Position numbers and translations under genes: made by a program. The notes below the pieces were generated by a model. That model saw nothing but the letters and a program-made list of their open reading frames with translations. It had not been told where the DNA came from and did no database searches. Below are positions 17,294 through 26,740 of a stretch of 64,000 nucleotides of DNA, in pieces. This DNA is from [Mycobacterium] zoologicum (lineage in GTDB: Bacteria; Actinomycetota; Actinomycetes; Mycobacteriales; Mycobacteriaceae). Every line of letters starts with the position of its first letter. Within the stretch, counting starts at the first letter, position 1. The stretch lies in contig NZ_CP083985.1 in assembly GCF_020172665.1 (NCBI RefSeq), forward strand, positions 279,846 through 343,845. Reading direction: 5' to 3'.

Positions 17294-18118
17294 TCAGCCG
17301 ATGATCGGCAGGCGCCGGTCGCGCGCGAGCTTGTCCAGCGCGTCCTGCATCACCGAGCGCACGTGGGCGTCGACGACGTCGATGTCGGGGTCCTCGCCGA
17401 ACTCGGCGATGATGTCGATCGGCTCACACACCTGCATGACGATCTTGGTGGGCAGCGGCAGGTTGACCGGCAGCACCGCGGACAGCCCGAACGGGAAGCC
17501 GATCGAGATCGGCAGAATCTTGACCCGCATCAGCTTGTCCAGCCGCAGAGCCTTGGCCAGGCCGGTGCCGCGGGTCAGATAGAACTGGTTCTGCTGGCCG
17601 CCGATACCCACCGTCGGCACCAGCGGAACCCCGGCGTTGATCGCCGCGCGGATATAGCCCTTGCGGCCGCCGAAGTCGATCTTGTTCTCTTCCAGCGTGG
17701 ACCGGTAGACGTCGTAGTCACCACCGGGGAACACCACCACCACGCCGCCGGAACGCAGCGCCTCGTCGGCATTTTCGTGGTTGGCGGGGATGAACCCGGT
17801 CTTGCGGAAGAAGTCGGCGGTGGCGCCGGTGAAGATCAGATCGTGGCTGAGGGTGTAGATCGGCCGGTCGTAGCCGAACTTGTCGTAGAAGCCGGTGGCA
17901 AACACCGGAACGTCCATCGCGAACAGGCCGCCGGAGTGGTTGGAGACCACCAGTGCACCGCCCTTGGGGAACGACTCCAGGCCGCGGACCTCGGAGCGGT
18001 GGTAGCCCTTGATCAGCGGACGCAGGATGCCCATCACCCGTTCGGTCAGGCCCGGATCCCATTTGGTGATGGGCCCGGGGACCTCGGTTGTCCAGTCGCT
18101 GTCAGGTGTGTCCACCAC
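17294..18118 (-). CDS. LPLAT-type acyltransferase (Rv1428c-like)
   Basis: Lysophospholipid/glycerol-phosphate acyltransferase superfamily, 274 residues. The catalytic block NHSGGLFAMD (NHxxxxD) and the FPGGDYDVYRS block match the family, with glycine where many members have glutamate in the second block. Start chosen at GTG 18118 (GTG 18115 is equally possible): AAGGGG lies just upstream and the length then fits Rv1428c. An earlier in-frame ATG at 18157 would place a KstR-type operator inside the coding region. It is the first gene of a probable two-gene operon with the FadD12-type ligase and would acylate a glycerol-phosphate or related acceptor made by it; the acceptor is unknown. Confidence 0.8.
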   Translation of the reverse strand: MVDTPDSDWTTEVPGPITKWDPGLTERVMGILRPLIKGYHRSEVRGLESFPKGGALVVSNHSGGLFAMDVPVFATGFYDKFGYDRPIYTLSHDLIFTGATADFFRKTGFIPANHENADEALRSGGVVVVFPGGDYDVYRSTLEENKIDFGGRKGYIRAAINAGVPLVPTVGIGGQQNQFYLTRGTGLAKALRLDKLMRVKILPISIGFPFGLSAVLPVNLPLPTKIVMQVCEPIDIIAEFGEDPDIDVVDAHVRSVMQDALDKLARDRRLPIIG

Positions 18119-18132
18119 GAACCCCTTCAAAA

Positions 18133-18146
18133 TGAAACGTGTTCTA
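18133..18146. promoter_or_regulatory. KstR-type operator between LPLAT gene and echA1
   Basis: TGAAACGTGTTCTA fits the 14-base mycobacterial KstR consensus TNNAACNNGTTNNA at every fixed position. KstR is the TetR-type repressor of cholesterol catabolism. The site lies between two divergent starts and could control both the LPLAT-fadD operon and the echA1-nat operon. The assignment rests on consensus match only. Confidence 0.6.
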
Positions 18147-18182
18147 GTTTTACCCATGCTACCGGCTCGCGGCGCTGGTCGA

Positions 18183-18188
18183 TAGCAT
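18183..18188 (+). promoter_or_regulatory. -10 hexamer TAGCAT for leaderless echA1
   Basis: TAGCAT ends seven bases before the echA1 ATG at 18196. This is the geometry of leaderless mycobacterial transcripts, and no Shine-Dalgarno sequence is visible upstream of the ATG. Confidence 0.45.
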
Positions 18189-18195
18189 CGGCGGC

Positions 18196-18987
18196 ATGAC
18201 CGACGAATCTAGTGCGAAGTCTCCTGAGAAGTCCGAAGTCCTGCTCGAACAGCTCGACCGGATCCTGATCATCACGATCAACCGGCCCGAGGCCAAGAAT
18301 GCGGTCAACGCCGCGGTCAGCCACCAATTGGCGGCCGCCGTGGACCGCCTCGACGAGGACCCCGGGCTGTCGGTGGGCATCTTGATCGGTGCCGGCGGAT
18401 CGTTCTGCGCGGGCATGGACCTCAAGGCGTTCGCCAGCGGGGAGAACGTTGTGGTGCCCGGCCGCGGTCTCGGCTTCACCGACCGTCCCCCGGTCAAGCC
18501 GCTGATCGCCGCGGTCGAGGGTTACGCCCTGGCCGGCGGCACCGAGCTGGCCCTGGCCGCTGACCTGATCGTGGCCGCCCGTGACGCCATGTTCGGGATC
18601 CCGGAGGTCAAACGGGGGCTGGTGGCTGCCGGCGGCGGCCTGTTGCGGCTGCCGCAGCGCATCCCGTACGCGCTCGCGATGGAACTGGCGCTGACCGGCG
18701 AGAGCCTGTCGGCGGTGCGGGCGCACGAACTGGGCATGGTCAACGTGCTGGCCGAGCACGAGACGGTGCGCAACGCCGCGATCATGCTGGCCGAGAAGAT
18801 CACCGCCAACGGGCCGCTGGCGGTGGCGGCCACCAAGCGGATCATCACCGAGTCCCGCGGGTGGAGCCCGGATGAGATGTTCGCCGAACAACTCAAGATC
18901 GCGCTGCCGGTGTTCGGCTCCAAGGACGCCCGCGAGGGTGCTGTGGCGTTCGCCGAGAAGCGTCCGCCGAAGTGGACCGGCAGCTGA
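18196..18987 (+). CDS. echA1: Enoyl-CoA hydratase/isomerase family protein EchA1
   Basis: Crotonase-fold protein of 263 residues, expected to hydrate or isomerise enoyl-CoA in beta-oxidation. The oxyanion-hole segments are GAGGSFCAGMDLKAFA and VEGYALAGGTELALAADLIVAA. One of the two classical catalytic glutamates appears in FGIPEVKRGLVAAGGG; the exact activity within the superfamily is not certain. Corresponds to Rv0222. The start of the arylamine N-acetyltransferase gene overlaps the end by 16 bases, so the two are co-transcribed. A KstR-type operator lies 50 bases upstream. Confidence 0.92.
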   Translation: MTDESSAKSPEKSEVLLEQLDRILIITINRPEAKNAVNAAVSHQLAAAVDRLDEDPGLSVGILIGAGGSFCAGMDLKAFASGENVVVPGRGLGFTDRPPVKPLIAAVEGYALAGGTELALAADLIVAARDAMFGIPEVKRGLVAAGGGLLRLPQRIPYALAMELALTGESLSAVRAHELGMVNVLAEHETVRNAAIMLAEKITANGPLAVAATKRIITESRGWSPDEMFAEQLKIALPVFGSKDAREGAVAFAEKRPPKWTGS

Positions 18988-19838
18988 GGACGCCCGGCAT
19001 CGATCTGGCGGCCTACTTCGATCGAATCGGCTACCGTGGCAAGGCTGAGCCGACATACGAGACGCTGGCCGGGCTGGTGGCCGCCCACGTCCGCCGTATC
19101 CCGTTCGAGAACCTCGACCCGCTCACCGGTGTGCCGGTGTTCGACCTGAGCGCGCCGGCGTTGACGGCCAAGCTGGTGGCACGCCGGCGCGGTGGCTACT
19201 GCTACGAGCAGAACAACCTGATGCGTTACGTGCTCACCGAACTCGGCTTCGACGTCGACCCGTTGGGCGGCCGGGTGGTCTGGCAGCACCCGGAAGGCCT
19301 GGCCGCCCCCGCGCGCCCCGAGACGCACCTGGCCCTGGTGGTGCGGATTCCGGGTTCGGCGACGCCGTACTTCGTCGACGTCGGATTCGGCGGGCAGACC
19401 CCGACGTCGCCACTGCGCTTCGTCGTCGGCGAGGAACAGCAGACCCCCCACGAGCCGTTCCGGCTGCGCTCGCACGAAAACACCACTTGGGGAACGAGCT
19501 TCGTGCTCGAATCGCTGGTCGGCGGGGACTGGAGGCCGCTGTACCTGTTCGGCCTGCGGCCCAAGCCGATGATCGACATGCAGGTGGGCAGTTGGTATGT
19601 GTCCACCCACCCCGAGTCGATGTTCGTCATCGGGCTCAGTGCGGCCACCGTTACCGACGACGCGCGGTGGAACCTGCGCGGGCGCAACCTGACTGCGCAT
19701 CACCGCGACGGTGAGACCGAACGGGTGCGCTTCGACGATGCCGCGCAGGTGTGCGGTGCCCTCACCGATCGGTTCGGTATCGATCTGACCGGCCTCGGTG
19801 ACGTGGAGGCCAGGGTGGCGCAGGTCCTCGACAGCTGA
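18972..19838 (+). CDS. nat: Arylamine N-acetyltransferase
   Basis: Transfers acetyl or propionyl groups from CoA to arylamines, including isoniazid. The 288-residue protein has the Cys-His-Asp triad: C77 in [11 protein letters not shown]119 in ETHLALV and D136 in [19 protein letters not shown] 18972 is the only reasonable start and overlaps echA1 by 16 bases. In M. tuberculosis nat belongs to the hsa cholesterol-ring operon; here it follows echA1 downstream of a KstR-type site, so a link to sterol use is kept in a different place. Whether a second nat exists in an hsa operon elsewhere cannot be seen from this window. Confidence 0.93.
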   Translation: MDRQLRTPGIDLAAYFDRIGYRGKAEPTYETLAGLVAAHVRRIPFENLDPLTGVPVFDLSAPALTAKLVARRRGGYCYEQNNLMRYVLTELGFDVDPLGGRVVWQHPEGLAAPARPETHLALVVRIPGSATPYFVDVGFGGQTPTSPLRFVVGEEQQTPHEPFRLRSHENTTWGTSFVLESLVGGDWRPLYLFGLRPKPMIDMQVGSWYVSTHPESMFVIGLSAATVTDDARWNLRGRNLTAHHRDGETERVRFDDAAQVCGALTDRFGIDLTGLGDVEARVAQVLDS

Positions 19839-19896
19839 GCCTCTTAGTTCGCCGAAACTCCGCAATTCGCCGGTGGGTTCGGAGCATGCTTGGCCG

Positions 19897-21726
19897 ATGG
19901 GGCATTACAAGAGCAACGTCCGTGACCTGGAGTTCAACCTATTCGAAGTGCTCGGCCTGGAGCAGTGCCTGGCCGACGGCGCATTCGGTGATCTAGACGG
20001 CGACACGGTGCGCCAGATGCTGGCCGAGGCCGCCCGGCTCGCCGAAGGGCCGGTCGCCGAGTCCTTCGCCGAGAGCGACCGCCATCCGCCGGTGTTCGAC
20101 CCGGCCACCCACACCGTGGCGCTGCCCGAGCCGTTCAAGGCATCGCTGCGGGCGTGGCAGGCCGGCGAGTGGTTCCGGATCGGGCTGTGTGAGGAGGTCG
20201 GGGGAGTGCCGGCGCCCTCGATGGTGTCCTGGGCGATCAACGAACTGGTGCTGGGCGCCAATCCGCCGGTGTTCATGTTCATGGCCGGGCCGGTCTTCGC
20301 CAATATCCTCTACGGCCTGGGCAATGAACAGCAGCGGCACTTCGCGACCCTGGCGATCGAGCGCAACTGGGGCGCCACCATGGTGCTCACCGAACCCGAC
20401 GCCGGTTCCGATGTGGGCGCGGGGCGGACCAAGGCCGTCGAGCAGCCCGACGGCAGCTGGCACATCGACGGGGTCAAGCGATTCATCACCAACGGTGACA
20501 GTGACGACCTGTTCGAGAACATCATGCACATGACGCTGGCCCGCCCGGAGGGCGCCGGGCCGGGCACCAAGGGCCTCAGTCTGTTCATGGTGCCCAAGTT
20601 CCTGCCCGACCCCGAGACCGGTGAGCCGGGCGAGCGCAACGGGGTGTTCGTCACCGGGCTGGAACACAAGATGGGGCTCAAGGTTTCGACGACCTGCGAA
20701 CTGACCTTCGGCCAGCACGGCACCCCGGCGAAGGGCTGGCTGGTCGGCGACACCCGTAACGGTATCGCGCAGATGTTCCACGTCATCGAATACGCGCGAA
20801 TGATGGTTGGTACCAAGGCCATTGCGACACTTTCCACCGGCTACCTCAACGCGCTCGAGTACGCCAAGACCCGCATCCAGGGCGCGGATCTGACTCAGAT
20901 GACCGACAAGTCGGCGCCGCGGGTGACGATCATCGCGCACCCGGATGTGCGGCGGGCCCTGATGATGCAGAAGGCCTATGCCGAGGGCATGCGGGCGCTG
21001 TATCTCTACACCGCGGCCCACCAGAACCCGCAGGTGGCCATGCTGGTCTCCGGTGCCGACGCCGAGATGGCCGAGCGGGTCAACGATCTGCTGCTGCCGA
21101 TCGTCAAGGGCGTCGGCTCCGAGCGGGCGTATCAGTATCTGACCGACTCGTTGCAGACGTTCGGCGGATCGGGCTTCCTGCAGGACTATCCGATCGAGCA
21201 GTACATCCGCGACGCCAAGATCGACAGCCTCTATGAGGGCACCACCGCGATCCAGGCGCAGGACTTCTTCTTCCGCAAGATCGCCCGTGACCGGGGCGTG
21301 GCGCTGGGCCATCTGGTCACCCAGATCGAGGCACTGTTGGACAGCAGCGACGGGCACCCGGATCTGGCCGACGCCCGCAAGCTACTGGCCGCCGCGCTGG
21401 ATGACGTGCGGGCGATGGCCGCCACCCTGACCGGCTATCTGCTCGGTTCGCAGCAGGATCCCCGTGAGCTCTACCGGGTGGGGCTGCAGTCGGTGCCGTT
21501 CCTGCTGTGCGTCGGTGACCTGGTTATCGGGTGGCTGTTGCTGCGCCAGGCCGAGGTGGCCGCCAAGGCGCTCGACGGTGATGCCGAGGACGCCGACTTC
21601 TACCGGGGCAAGGTGGCTGCGGCGAATTTCTTCGCCAAGAATGTCCTTCCGCGGCTTGCTGACCAGCGGGTTATCGCCGAGAACGTGGATCTGGCAGTGA
21701 TGGATCTACCCGAGGCGGCCTTCTAA
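19897..21726 (+). CDS. Acyl-CoA dehydrogenase, FadE5-like paralogue
   Basis: A 609-residue member of the long acyl-CoA dehydrogenase group (about 610 residues, with an extra C-terminal domain). Signatures are [37 protein letters not shown] and the catalytic-glutamate segment [15 protein letters not shown]. The protein starts [10 protein letters not shown], nearly the same as FadE5 at 58985-60820, so the two are paralogues. ATG 19897 was chosen by that match; the longer frame upstream runs into nat. It follows nat after 58 bases and may belong to the same transcript. No homologue of this gene sits here in M. tuberculosis. Confidence 0.9.
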   Translation: MGHYKSNVRDLEFNLFEVLGLEQCLADGAFGDLDGDTVRQMLAEAARLAEGPVAESFAESDRHPPVFDPATHTVALPEPFKASLRAWQAGEWFRIGLCEEVGGVPAPSMVSWAINELVLGANPPVFMFMAGPVFANILYGLGNEQQRHFATLAIERNWGATMVLTEPDAGSDVGAGRTKAVEQPDGSWHIDGVKRFITNGDSDDLFENIMHMTLARPEGAGPGTKGLSLFMVPKFLPDPETGEPGERNGVFVTGLEHKMGLKVSTTCELTFGQHGTPAKGWLVGDTRNGIAQMFHVIEYARMMVGTKAIATLSTGYLNALEYAKTRIQGADLTQMTDKSAPRVTIIAHPDVRRALMMQKAYAEGMRALYLYTAAHQNPQVAMLVSGADAEMAERVNDLLLPIVKGVGSERAYQYLTDSLQTFGGSGFLQDYPIEQYIRDAKIDSLYEGTTAIQAQDFFFRKIARDRGVALGHLVTQIEALLDSSDGHPDLADARKLLAAALDDVRAMAATLTGYLLGSQQDPRELYRVGLQSVPFLLCVGDLVIGWLLLRQAEVAAKALDGDAEDADFYRGKVAAANFFAKNVLPRLADQRVIAENVDLAVMDLPEAAF

Positions 21727-21740
21727 GTACTCTCGACGCC

Positions 21741-22229
21741 GTGGAGATCTACACCCGCCGTTACGGTCTGCCCGACCACGGTTACGCGATTGTCCGCTGG
21801 GCCCACGAACTGGCCAAGGGACGCGGTGCGGTGGTGGTCGAGCCCGACGTCGAGAATATTCGTCGCCCCGACGGTGCGCTGGCCTACGACGACGCCGCGT
21901 CGTTCAAGACCGTGCGGGACGGTCCGGTGTCGGTGCTGCGAGAACTGCTCGACCTGGAGGCCCGCGAAATGCGGGCGTGGAGCAAGGCCGGATTCGCCCG
22001 GTTCCACAAGCGCAGCGCCGCCCGGCAGGTCGACCGGATCTGCCGGGCGCAGGGCAGCGACGCCGCCGTCGACTGGGTGCTGGCCAACGCCACCACCGAC
22101 GATGTCGACCTCGGCGAGCTGCGGGACCGGCTCGGTGTGCGGCTCTACACCGCCGGCGGGTTCGACGAGGACTACTACCGGACCGAGGTGGGGCGCTGCA
22201 TCGAGCACCGCCGCCGGCTCAACGGGTGA
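21741..22229 (+). CDS. Hypothetical protein, 162 residues
   Basis: I do not recognise this family. The GTG start at 21741 is 14 bases after the FadE5-like gene, so it is likely in the same operon. The protein is hydrophilic, mixed alpha/beta by composition, with no signal peptide, membrane segment or cysteine pair. A tyrosine-rich N-terminus (MEIYTRRYGLPDHGY) and a C-terminal GGFDEDYYRTEVGRCIEHRRRLNG-type basic segment are the most distinctive parts. Codon use is like the neighbours. The 3' end overlaps the convergent membrane-protein gene by 11 bases. Confidence 0.6.
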   Translation: MEIYTRRYGLPDHGYAIVRWAHELAKGRGAVVVEPDVENIRRPDGALAYDDAASFKTVRDGPVSVLRELLDLEAREMRAWSKAGFARFHKRSAARQVDRICRAQGSDAAVDWVLANATTDDVDLGELRDRLGVRLYTAGGFDEDYYRTEVGRCIEHRRRLNG

Positions 22230-22953
22230 GCCGGCGAACCTTGTACGTCGACGGCCACGACACCCGGGTGTCATCGCCCAGCAACGGCGTTGCGTTGGTG
22301 CCGACGGTGACGTTGTAGGCCTGCTCGCCGGCGCCCACCTCACGGTTGGCGTGCTCGGTGGCCAGGTAGTACAGCTGATCGATCTCCAGGTCGACGAAGG
22401 CCACGAAGCTGGTCTTGCGCACCGCGTCGCCGAAGCCCGCGCTCATCCGATCGGTGAGGGTGTGTGAGGCGATCGCCGCGGCGGCCAGAAGCGCGAACGG
22501 GAGCACCCAGGAGCAGAGGTAGCCGCTGGTGCCGCTCACGAGCGCCCCAACCGCGGCCGATACCGTCATCGCCGCACCCGCGGCCAGCCAGATCCACGTC
22601 ACCCGCGTCGTGATGGGGGCGAACAGGTCGGTCTTCACCACCGCCTCGGGCAGCTCTGCTGTCACCAACGCCTGCACCGCGGATCTGCCCAGCGCCATGC
22701 CGGCCAGCAGCGTCGCCAGCAGGCCGGCGAGGCTCAACGTCAGCATCCCGTCCGGCACCCACGCCTGGGCCACCGCCAGCACGGCGAACATCGCGACCGC
22801 TCCGATCGCCAGGAACCGTGCCGCGGGCTCACGGCCGACCACCAGGACTGCGACGGCAACAGCCAGCGCTACCGCCGCGGCGAGCAGCAGTGGCGCATTG
22901 CCCGCCAGCACCCAATAGACGGCCCACGGTGCGAATCCCAGCAGAACGCCCAC
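22219..22953 (-). CDS. Multi-pass membrane protein of unknown function
   Basis: A 244-residue protein starting GTG at 22953. About five or six hydrophobic helices occupy residues 5-100 and 115-165, and the last 70 residues are hydrophilic, ending STYKVRRLTR. The region between helices contains LPEAVVKTDLFAPITTRV. No transporter or enzyme motif is recognised. It overlaps the end of the convergent 162-residue gene and is separated from the thioredoxin-fold gene upstream by 19 bases, so it may be the third gene of the DUF302-thioredoxin-fold transcript. Confidence 0.65.
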   Translation of the reverse strand: MGVLLGFAPWAVYWVLAGNAPLLLAAAVALAVAVAVLVVGREPAARFLAIGAVAMFAVLAVAQAWVPDGMLTLSLAGLLATLLAGMALGRSAVQALVTAELPEAVVKTDLFAPITTRVTWIWLAAGAAMTVSAAVGALVSGTSGYLCSWVLPFALLAAAAIASHTLTDRMSAGFGDAVRKTSFVAFVDLEIDQLYYLATEHANREVGAGEQAYNVTVGTNATPLLGDDTRVSWPSTYKVRRLTR

Positions 22954-22972
22954 AGGTGGTGAGTATAGGGGC

Positions 22973-23575
22973 TTACCGTTGGAACGACGGCGGACCCTGA
23001 TACGGGCGCTGCAGGACGGCGAATCCCGGCGTCGACGCCGCGGTCACCACGGCATCCAGCAACGCGGTGCCGGCGTCCGGGGTGGGGATGCTGGTCAGCA
23101 CGGGACCGAAGTATCCGACGTCGCCGACCGCGAGGATGGGGCTGCCGCCCTCGCCGCCGAGCAGATCCTGGCTGTGTTGATGCGACGTGCGCACCGCGGC
23201 GTCCCAGCTCGGATCATCAAGTGCGTCAGCCAGAGCGGGATCCATACCGCGCGACGCCAGTGCCTCGTTGACGATGTCGTCGGTCAATTCCCTTCCACCG
23301 GTGTGGATCTGGGTGCCCAAAGCGTCGTAGAGCCCGGTGAAGGCGTCGGGGCCGCCGGTGGCGACAGCGGCGGCGAACACCCGACCGATCCGGCGGGAGC
23401 GCCCCATCTTCGCCTGCTGCGCGGGGTCCATCTCGCGGTTCTCGTTGAGCACGGCCAGGCTCATCTGCCGCAGGGTGACCTCACGCCGGGTATCGGCGGC
23501 CGCGGCCAGCAGCCACCGGGACGTCACCCAGGCAAACGGGCAGATCGGGTCCAGGTAGAGCTCGACGGAGTTCAC
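22973..23575 (-). CDS. Thioredoxin-fold (DsbA/Rv2466c-like) protein lacking the second active-site cysteine
   Basis: A 200-residue protein resembling the mycothiol-dependent reductase Rv2466c: the start YLDPICPFAWVTSRW, the segment MSLAVLNENRE, and the C-terminal YFGPVLTSIP all follow that family. Rv2466c has a CPWC redox motif; here it is CPFA, so C12 is kept and the resolving cysteine is replaced by alanine (A15). A monothiol mechanism with mycothiol would still be possible. The start overlaps the DUF302 stop by ATGA, so the two are translated together under the CsoR-type operator. Confidence 0.78.
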   Translation of the reverse strand: MNSVELYLDPICPFAWVTSRWLLAAAADTRREVTLRQMSLAVLNENREMDPAQQAKMGRSRRIGRVFAAAVATGGPDAFTGLYDALGTQIHTGGRELTDDIVNEALASRGMDPALADALDDPSWDAAVRTSHQHSQDLLGGEGGSPILAVGDVGYFGPVLTSIPTPDAGTALLDAVVTAASTPGFAVLQRPYQGPPSFQR

Positions 23576-23988
23576 CGCAGCTCCCCGGCCAGGGTGCTGA
23601 TCGCGTTGCGCAGCTTCTCAGCCGCCTGGTCGGCGACCGTGGCCAGCGCGGGATCGTCGACGACCTGCACCATCAGCTGCGGGTCCATCGCCTCGACGTG
23701 GATGGTCGCGGGGTTCTCGGTGTCTTCGCGGATGATGACGTTGCAGGGCAGCAGCAGTCCGATCTGCTTGTGGGCCGTCACCGCGGCGTGCGCCAGCGGT
23801 GGATTGCAGGCGCCCAGGATCAGGTAGCGCTCCATCGACTCGCCCAGCTTCTCTTTCAGGGTCGCCTGCATGTCGATCTCGGTCAGCACCCCGAACCCGT
23901 TGTCCTTCAGAACTTCCCGAGTTCTCGTGACGATCTTGTCGAAGTCGTTCTTGGTGGCGTCAACCGAAGTGCTGATGGCGATGGACAT
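23572..23988 (-). CDS. DUF302 domain protein
   Basis: A 138-residue single-domain DUF302 protein. Recognisable blocks are the amphipathic start TRTREVLKDNGFGVLTEIDM, LGACNPPLAH with C61, and LLLPCNVIIRED with C82. Biochemical function of the family is unknown; members are often found near sulfur, metal and thiol genes. ATG 23988 is preceded by AGAGGGA. It is the first gene of a probable operon with the thioredoxin-fold gene, transcribed away from a CsoR/CstR-type regulator, with an operator-like repeat between its likely -35 and -10. Confidence 0.85.
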   Translation of the reverse strand: MSIAISTSVDATKNDFDKIVTRTREVLKDNGFGVLTEIDMQATLKEKLGESMERYLILGACNPPLAHAAVTAHKQIGLLLPCNVIIREDTENPATIHVEAMDPQLMVQVVDDPALATVADQAAEKLRNAISTLAGELR

Positions 23989-24021
23989 GGCTTCCCTCTC
24001 TGCTGGCGGTCGGGGCTATGA

Positions 24022-24387
<366 letters not shown>

Positions 24388-24405
24388 CGGCTCCCGGCAG
24401 ACGGC

Positions 24406-25878
24406 TCAGGCGTCCAGCGTGTAGCCCATCGGCATCAGCACGCTCTTCTGCTGGGTGAAATGCTCGACGCCCTCTTTGCCGTTCTCCCGGCCGATGCCGG
24501 AGTTCTTGTAACCACCGAACGGGCAGCACGGGTCGAACGCGTACCAGTTGATCCCGTAGGTGCCGGTGCGGATCTTGCCCGCGATCTCGATCCCGCGCGG
24601 CACGTCGGTGGTCCACACGCTGCCGGCCAGGCCGTACACCGAGTCGTTGGCGATCGCGATCGCGTCGTCCTCAGTGTCGTAGCCGATGATCGACAGCACC
24701 GGCCCGAAGATCTCCTCCTGGGCGATGGTCATGGAGTTGTCCACGTCGGCGAAGACGGTGGGCTGCACGAAGAAGCCGCTGTCCAGACCTTCGGGGCGGC
24801 CGCCGCCGCACACCAGCCGGGCGCCTTCGGCGATCCCCTTGGCGATGTAGGCCTCGACTCGTTCGCGCTGCTTCTCGCTGATCAGCGAACCCACCTGGGC
24901 GCCGGCGTCATCCGGCAGGCCGACCGGCAGCACCTGCACGAAGTTCTTGACCGCCTCGACGATCTCCTCGTAGCGGGAGCGCGGCGCCAGGATGCGGGTC
25001 TGGGCGACACAGGCCTGCCCGGTGTTCATGATCCCGGAGAACACCAGCATCGGGACGGCCGAGGCCAGGTCCACATCCTCCAGCACGATCGCCGCCGACT
25101 TGCCGCCGAGCTCCAGCGTGCAGGGCTTGAGCAGTTCGGCGGCCCGTTTGCCGATCTCCTTGCCGACGGCCGAGCTGCCGGTGAAGGAGAAGATGTCCAC
25201 GTCCGGGTTCGAGGTCAGTGCCTGGCCGGTCTCCACGCCGCCCGGCACCACCGACAGCACACCTTCGGGCAGGCCCGCGTCGGCGAACGCCTGCGCCAGC
25301 GCGTTGGCGGTCAACGGCGTCTCGGCGGCGGGCTTGAGCACCACCGTGCAGCCGGCCAGCAGTGCCGGGCCCAGCTTGTTGACGGCCAGGAACAGCGGAA
25401 CGTTCCACGCCACGATCGCACCGACCACGCCCAGGGGCTCCCGGCGCACGATGGTCTGCCCGTAGGCACCGGTCCGGATCTCCTCCCAGCTGACCTCGTC
25501 GACCGCGGGGCCCGCGAAGAAGTTCAGCGCCCCGATCGAGCTCATCCAGTGCATGGTCTCGACGCCCATCGGCGGCTGGCCGGTCTCGGCGGACAGCAGC
25601 GCGGTGAACAGCTCCTTGCGCTCCTCCATCAGCTTCACCGCGGCGGCGATCACCGCGGCACGCTCGGCGGGCGGGGTGGACGGCCACGGCCCGGAGTCGA
25701 AGGCGGCGCGGGCGGCGGCGACTGCGTCATCAACGTCGGCCTTGGTGGCCAGCGGCACCTTCCCGACGTACTCGCCGGTGGCCGGGCTGTGGACCTCGAT
25801 CACCTGATCGGTGGCCGGGGCGGTCCACTTGCCGCCGATGAAAAGCTGGTCGTATTCGGTCGCGGTGCTCACGGTCAT
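24406..25878 (-). CDS. Aldehyde dehydrogenase (Rv0223c-like)
   Basis: NAD(P)-dependent aldehyde dehydrogenase of 490 residues. Catalytic Glu256 is in LELGGKSAAIV and catalytic Cys290 in NTGQACVAQTRI; the cofactor loop is FTGSSAVGKEIG and the conserved ending PFGGYKNSGIGRENG is present. ATG 25878 was chosen over a GTG three codons upstream because a TAGGGT -10 at 25886-25891 lies exactly seven bases before it, which suggests a leaderless mRNA. A KstR-type operator is 32 bases upstream, overlapping the end of the methyltransferase gene. An aldehyde from sterol side-chain or lipid breakdown is a reasonable substrate guess. Confidence 0.92.
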   Translation of the reverse strand: MTVSTATEYDQLFIGGKWTAPATDQVIEVHSPATGEYVGKVPLATKADVDDAVAAARAAFDSGPWPSTPPAERAAVIAAAVKLMEERKELFTALLSAETGQPPMGVETMHWMSSIGALNFFAGPAVDEVSWEEIRTGAYGQTIVRREPLGVVGAIVAWNVPLFLAVNKLGPALLAGCTVVLKPAAETPLTANALAQAFADAGLPEGVLSVVPGGVETGQALTSNPDVDIFSFTGSSAVGKEIGKRAAELLKPCTLELGGKSAAIVLEDVDLASAVPMLVFSGIMNTGQACVAQTRILAPRSRYEEIVEAVKNFVQVLPVGLPDDAGAQVGSLISEKQRERVEAYIAKGIAEGARLVCGGGRPEGLDSGFFVQPTVFADVDNSMTIAQEEIFGPVLSIIGYDTEDDAIAIANDSVYGLAGSVWTTDVPRGIEIAGKIRTGTYGINWYAFDPCCPFGGYKNSGIGRENGKEGVEHFTQQKSVLMPMGYTLDA

Positions 25879-25908
25879 GGCGCACACCCTACCTAGCGCG
25901 CGGGCGAA

Positions 25909-26706
25909 TTAGAACACGTTGCAGTCAATCGGTTCGCTCGGTTGCAGAACCAGCACCAGATTGCTCACGCCGAACTCGCGTATACCCGGTACCGCGGCCA
26001 TCCACCACGCCCATCGCGGGTGATAGCGGGGGAATGCCGCCACCAGCGCACCGGTGTGGCGGGCCCAGTCCAGGCCCTGCGCCGCTGAGACCGCGAACAG
26101 CGACGAACCGTAGTAGTTCTTCGGCGGGTGCCCGTGCCGGCGGGTGTAGCGCGCGGCGGCCCGCGCCCCGCCCAGGTAGTGGGTCAGGCCCATCTCATGG
26201 CCGCCGAACGGGCCCAGCCACACCGTGTAGGACAGCACCACCAGCCCGCCCGGCCGGGTGACCCGCAACATCTCATTGCCCAGCCGCCATGGCTGTGCCA
26301 CATGTTCGGCAACGTTGGAGGACAGGCAGATGTCCACGCTGGCGTCGGCGAACGGCAGCGCCGTCCCGGAGGCCCGCACAAAACTGCCTTTCGCAGACCC
26401 CGCGCCGGCGCCGGCCGGCCCCGCGTGCATCTCGGCCGGATCGGGCTCCACGCCCACGTAGCGCAGGCCCGCGGCTGCGAACGCATCGGCGAAATAACCC
26501 GGCCCCCCACCCACGTCGAGCAGGGTTTTTCCCGCCGGTGCGACGCCGTGCACCGCCTGCCACAGGTCGCCGATCATGGCCGCGGTGTCGTCGGCCAGCG
26601 CGCCGTAGAACCGGGCCGGATCGCGTTGTTCGTGGCGGAACCCGGCCAGCAGTCGCACCGAACGTGTCAGCGTCGCCCGTTTGGCGAGCAGGTCGGTGGG
26701 GGCCAC
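25909..26706 (-). CDS. SAM-dependent methyltransferase (Rv0224c-like)
   Basis: Class I methyltransferase of 265 residues. Motif I is LLDVGGGPGYFADAF, followed by the acidic VGVEPDP loop and the FADASVDICLSSNVAEHV motif of the UbiE/Methyltransf_11 type. Start at GTG 26706 (VAPTDLLAKRATL) as in Rv0224c; the upstream extension would overlap the divergent glycosyltransferase. The substrate is unknown; the neighbours suggest an envelope glycolipid. Its stop codon overlaps the KstR-type box serving the aldehyde dehydrogenase gene. Confidence 0.88.
   Translation of the reverse strand: MAPTDLLAKRATLTRSVRLLAGFRHEQRDPARFYGALADDTAAMIGDLWQAVHGVAPAGKTLLDVGGGPGYFADAFAAAGLRYVGVEPDPAEMHAGPAGAGAGSAKGSFVRASGTALPFADASVDICLSSNVAEHVAQPWRLGNEMLRVTRPGGLVVLSYTVWLGPFGGHEMGLTHYLGGARAAARYTRRHGHPPKNYYGSSLFAVSAAQGLDWARHTGALVAAFPRYHPRWAWWMAAVPGIREFGVSNLVLVLQPSEPIDCNVF
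25910..25923. promoter_or_regulatory. KstR-type operator upstream of the aldehyde dehydrogenase gene
   Basis: TAGAACACGTTGCA matches the KstR consensus TNNAACNNGTTNNA at all fixed positions. It lies 32 bases before the aldehyde dehydrogenase ATG and about 19 bases upstream of its -10 hexamer, which is a repressing position. It is partly inside the last codons of the methyltransferase gene. Confidence 0.62.
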
Positions 26707-26740
26707 CCGGCCCAGCCTAAGCGGACTACCCTGTAGTCCT

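Noticed and set aside
18119..18157. ATG 18157 as start of the LPLAT gene
   Set aside because: It would put the KstR-type operator inside the coding sequence and lacks a ribosome site; GTG 18118 or 18115 follows AAGGGG.
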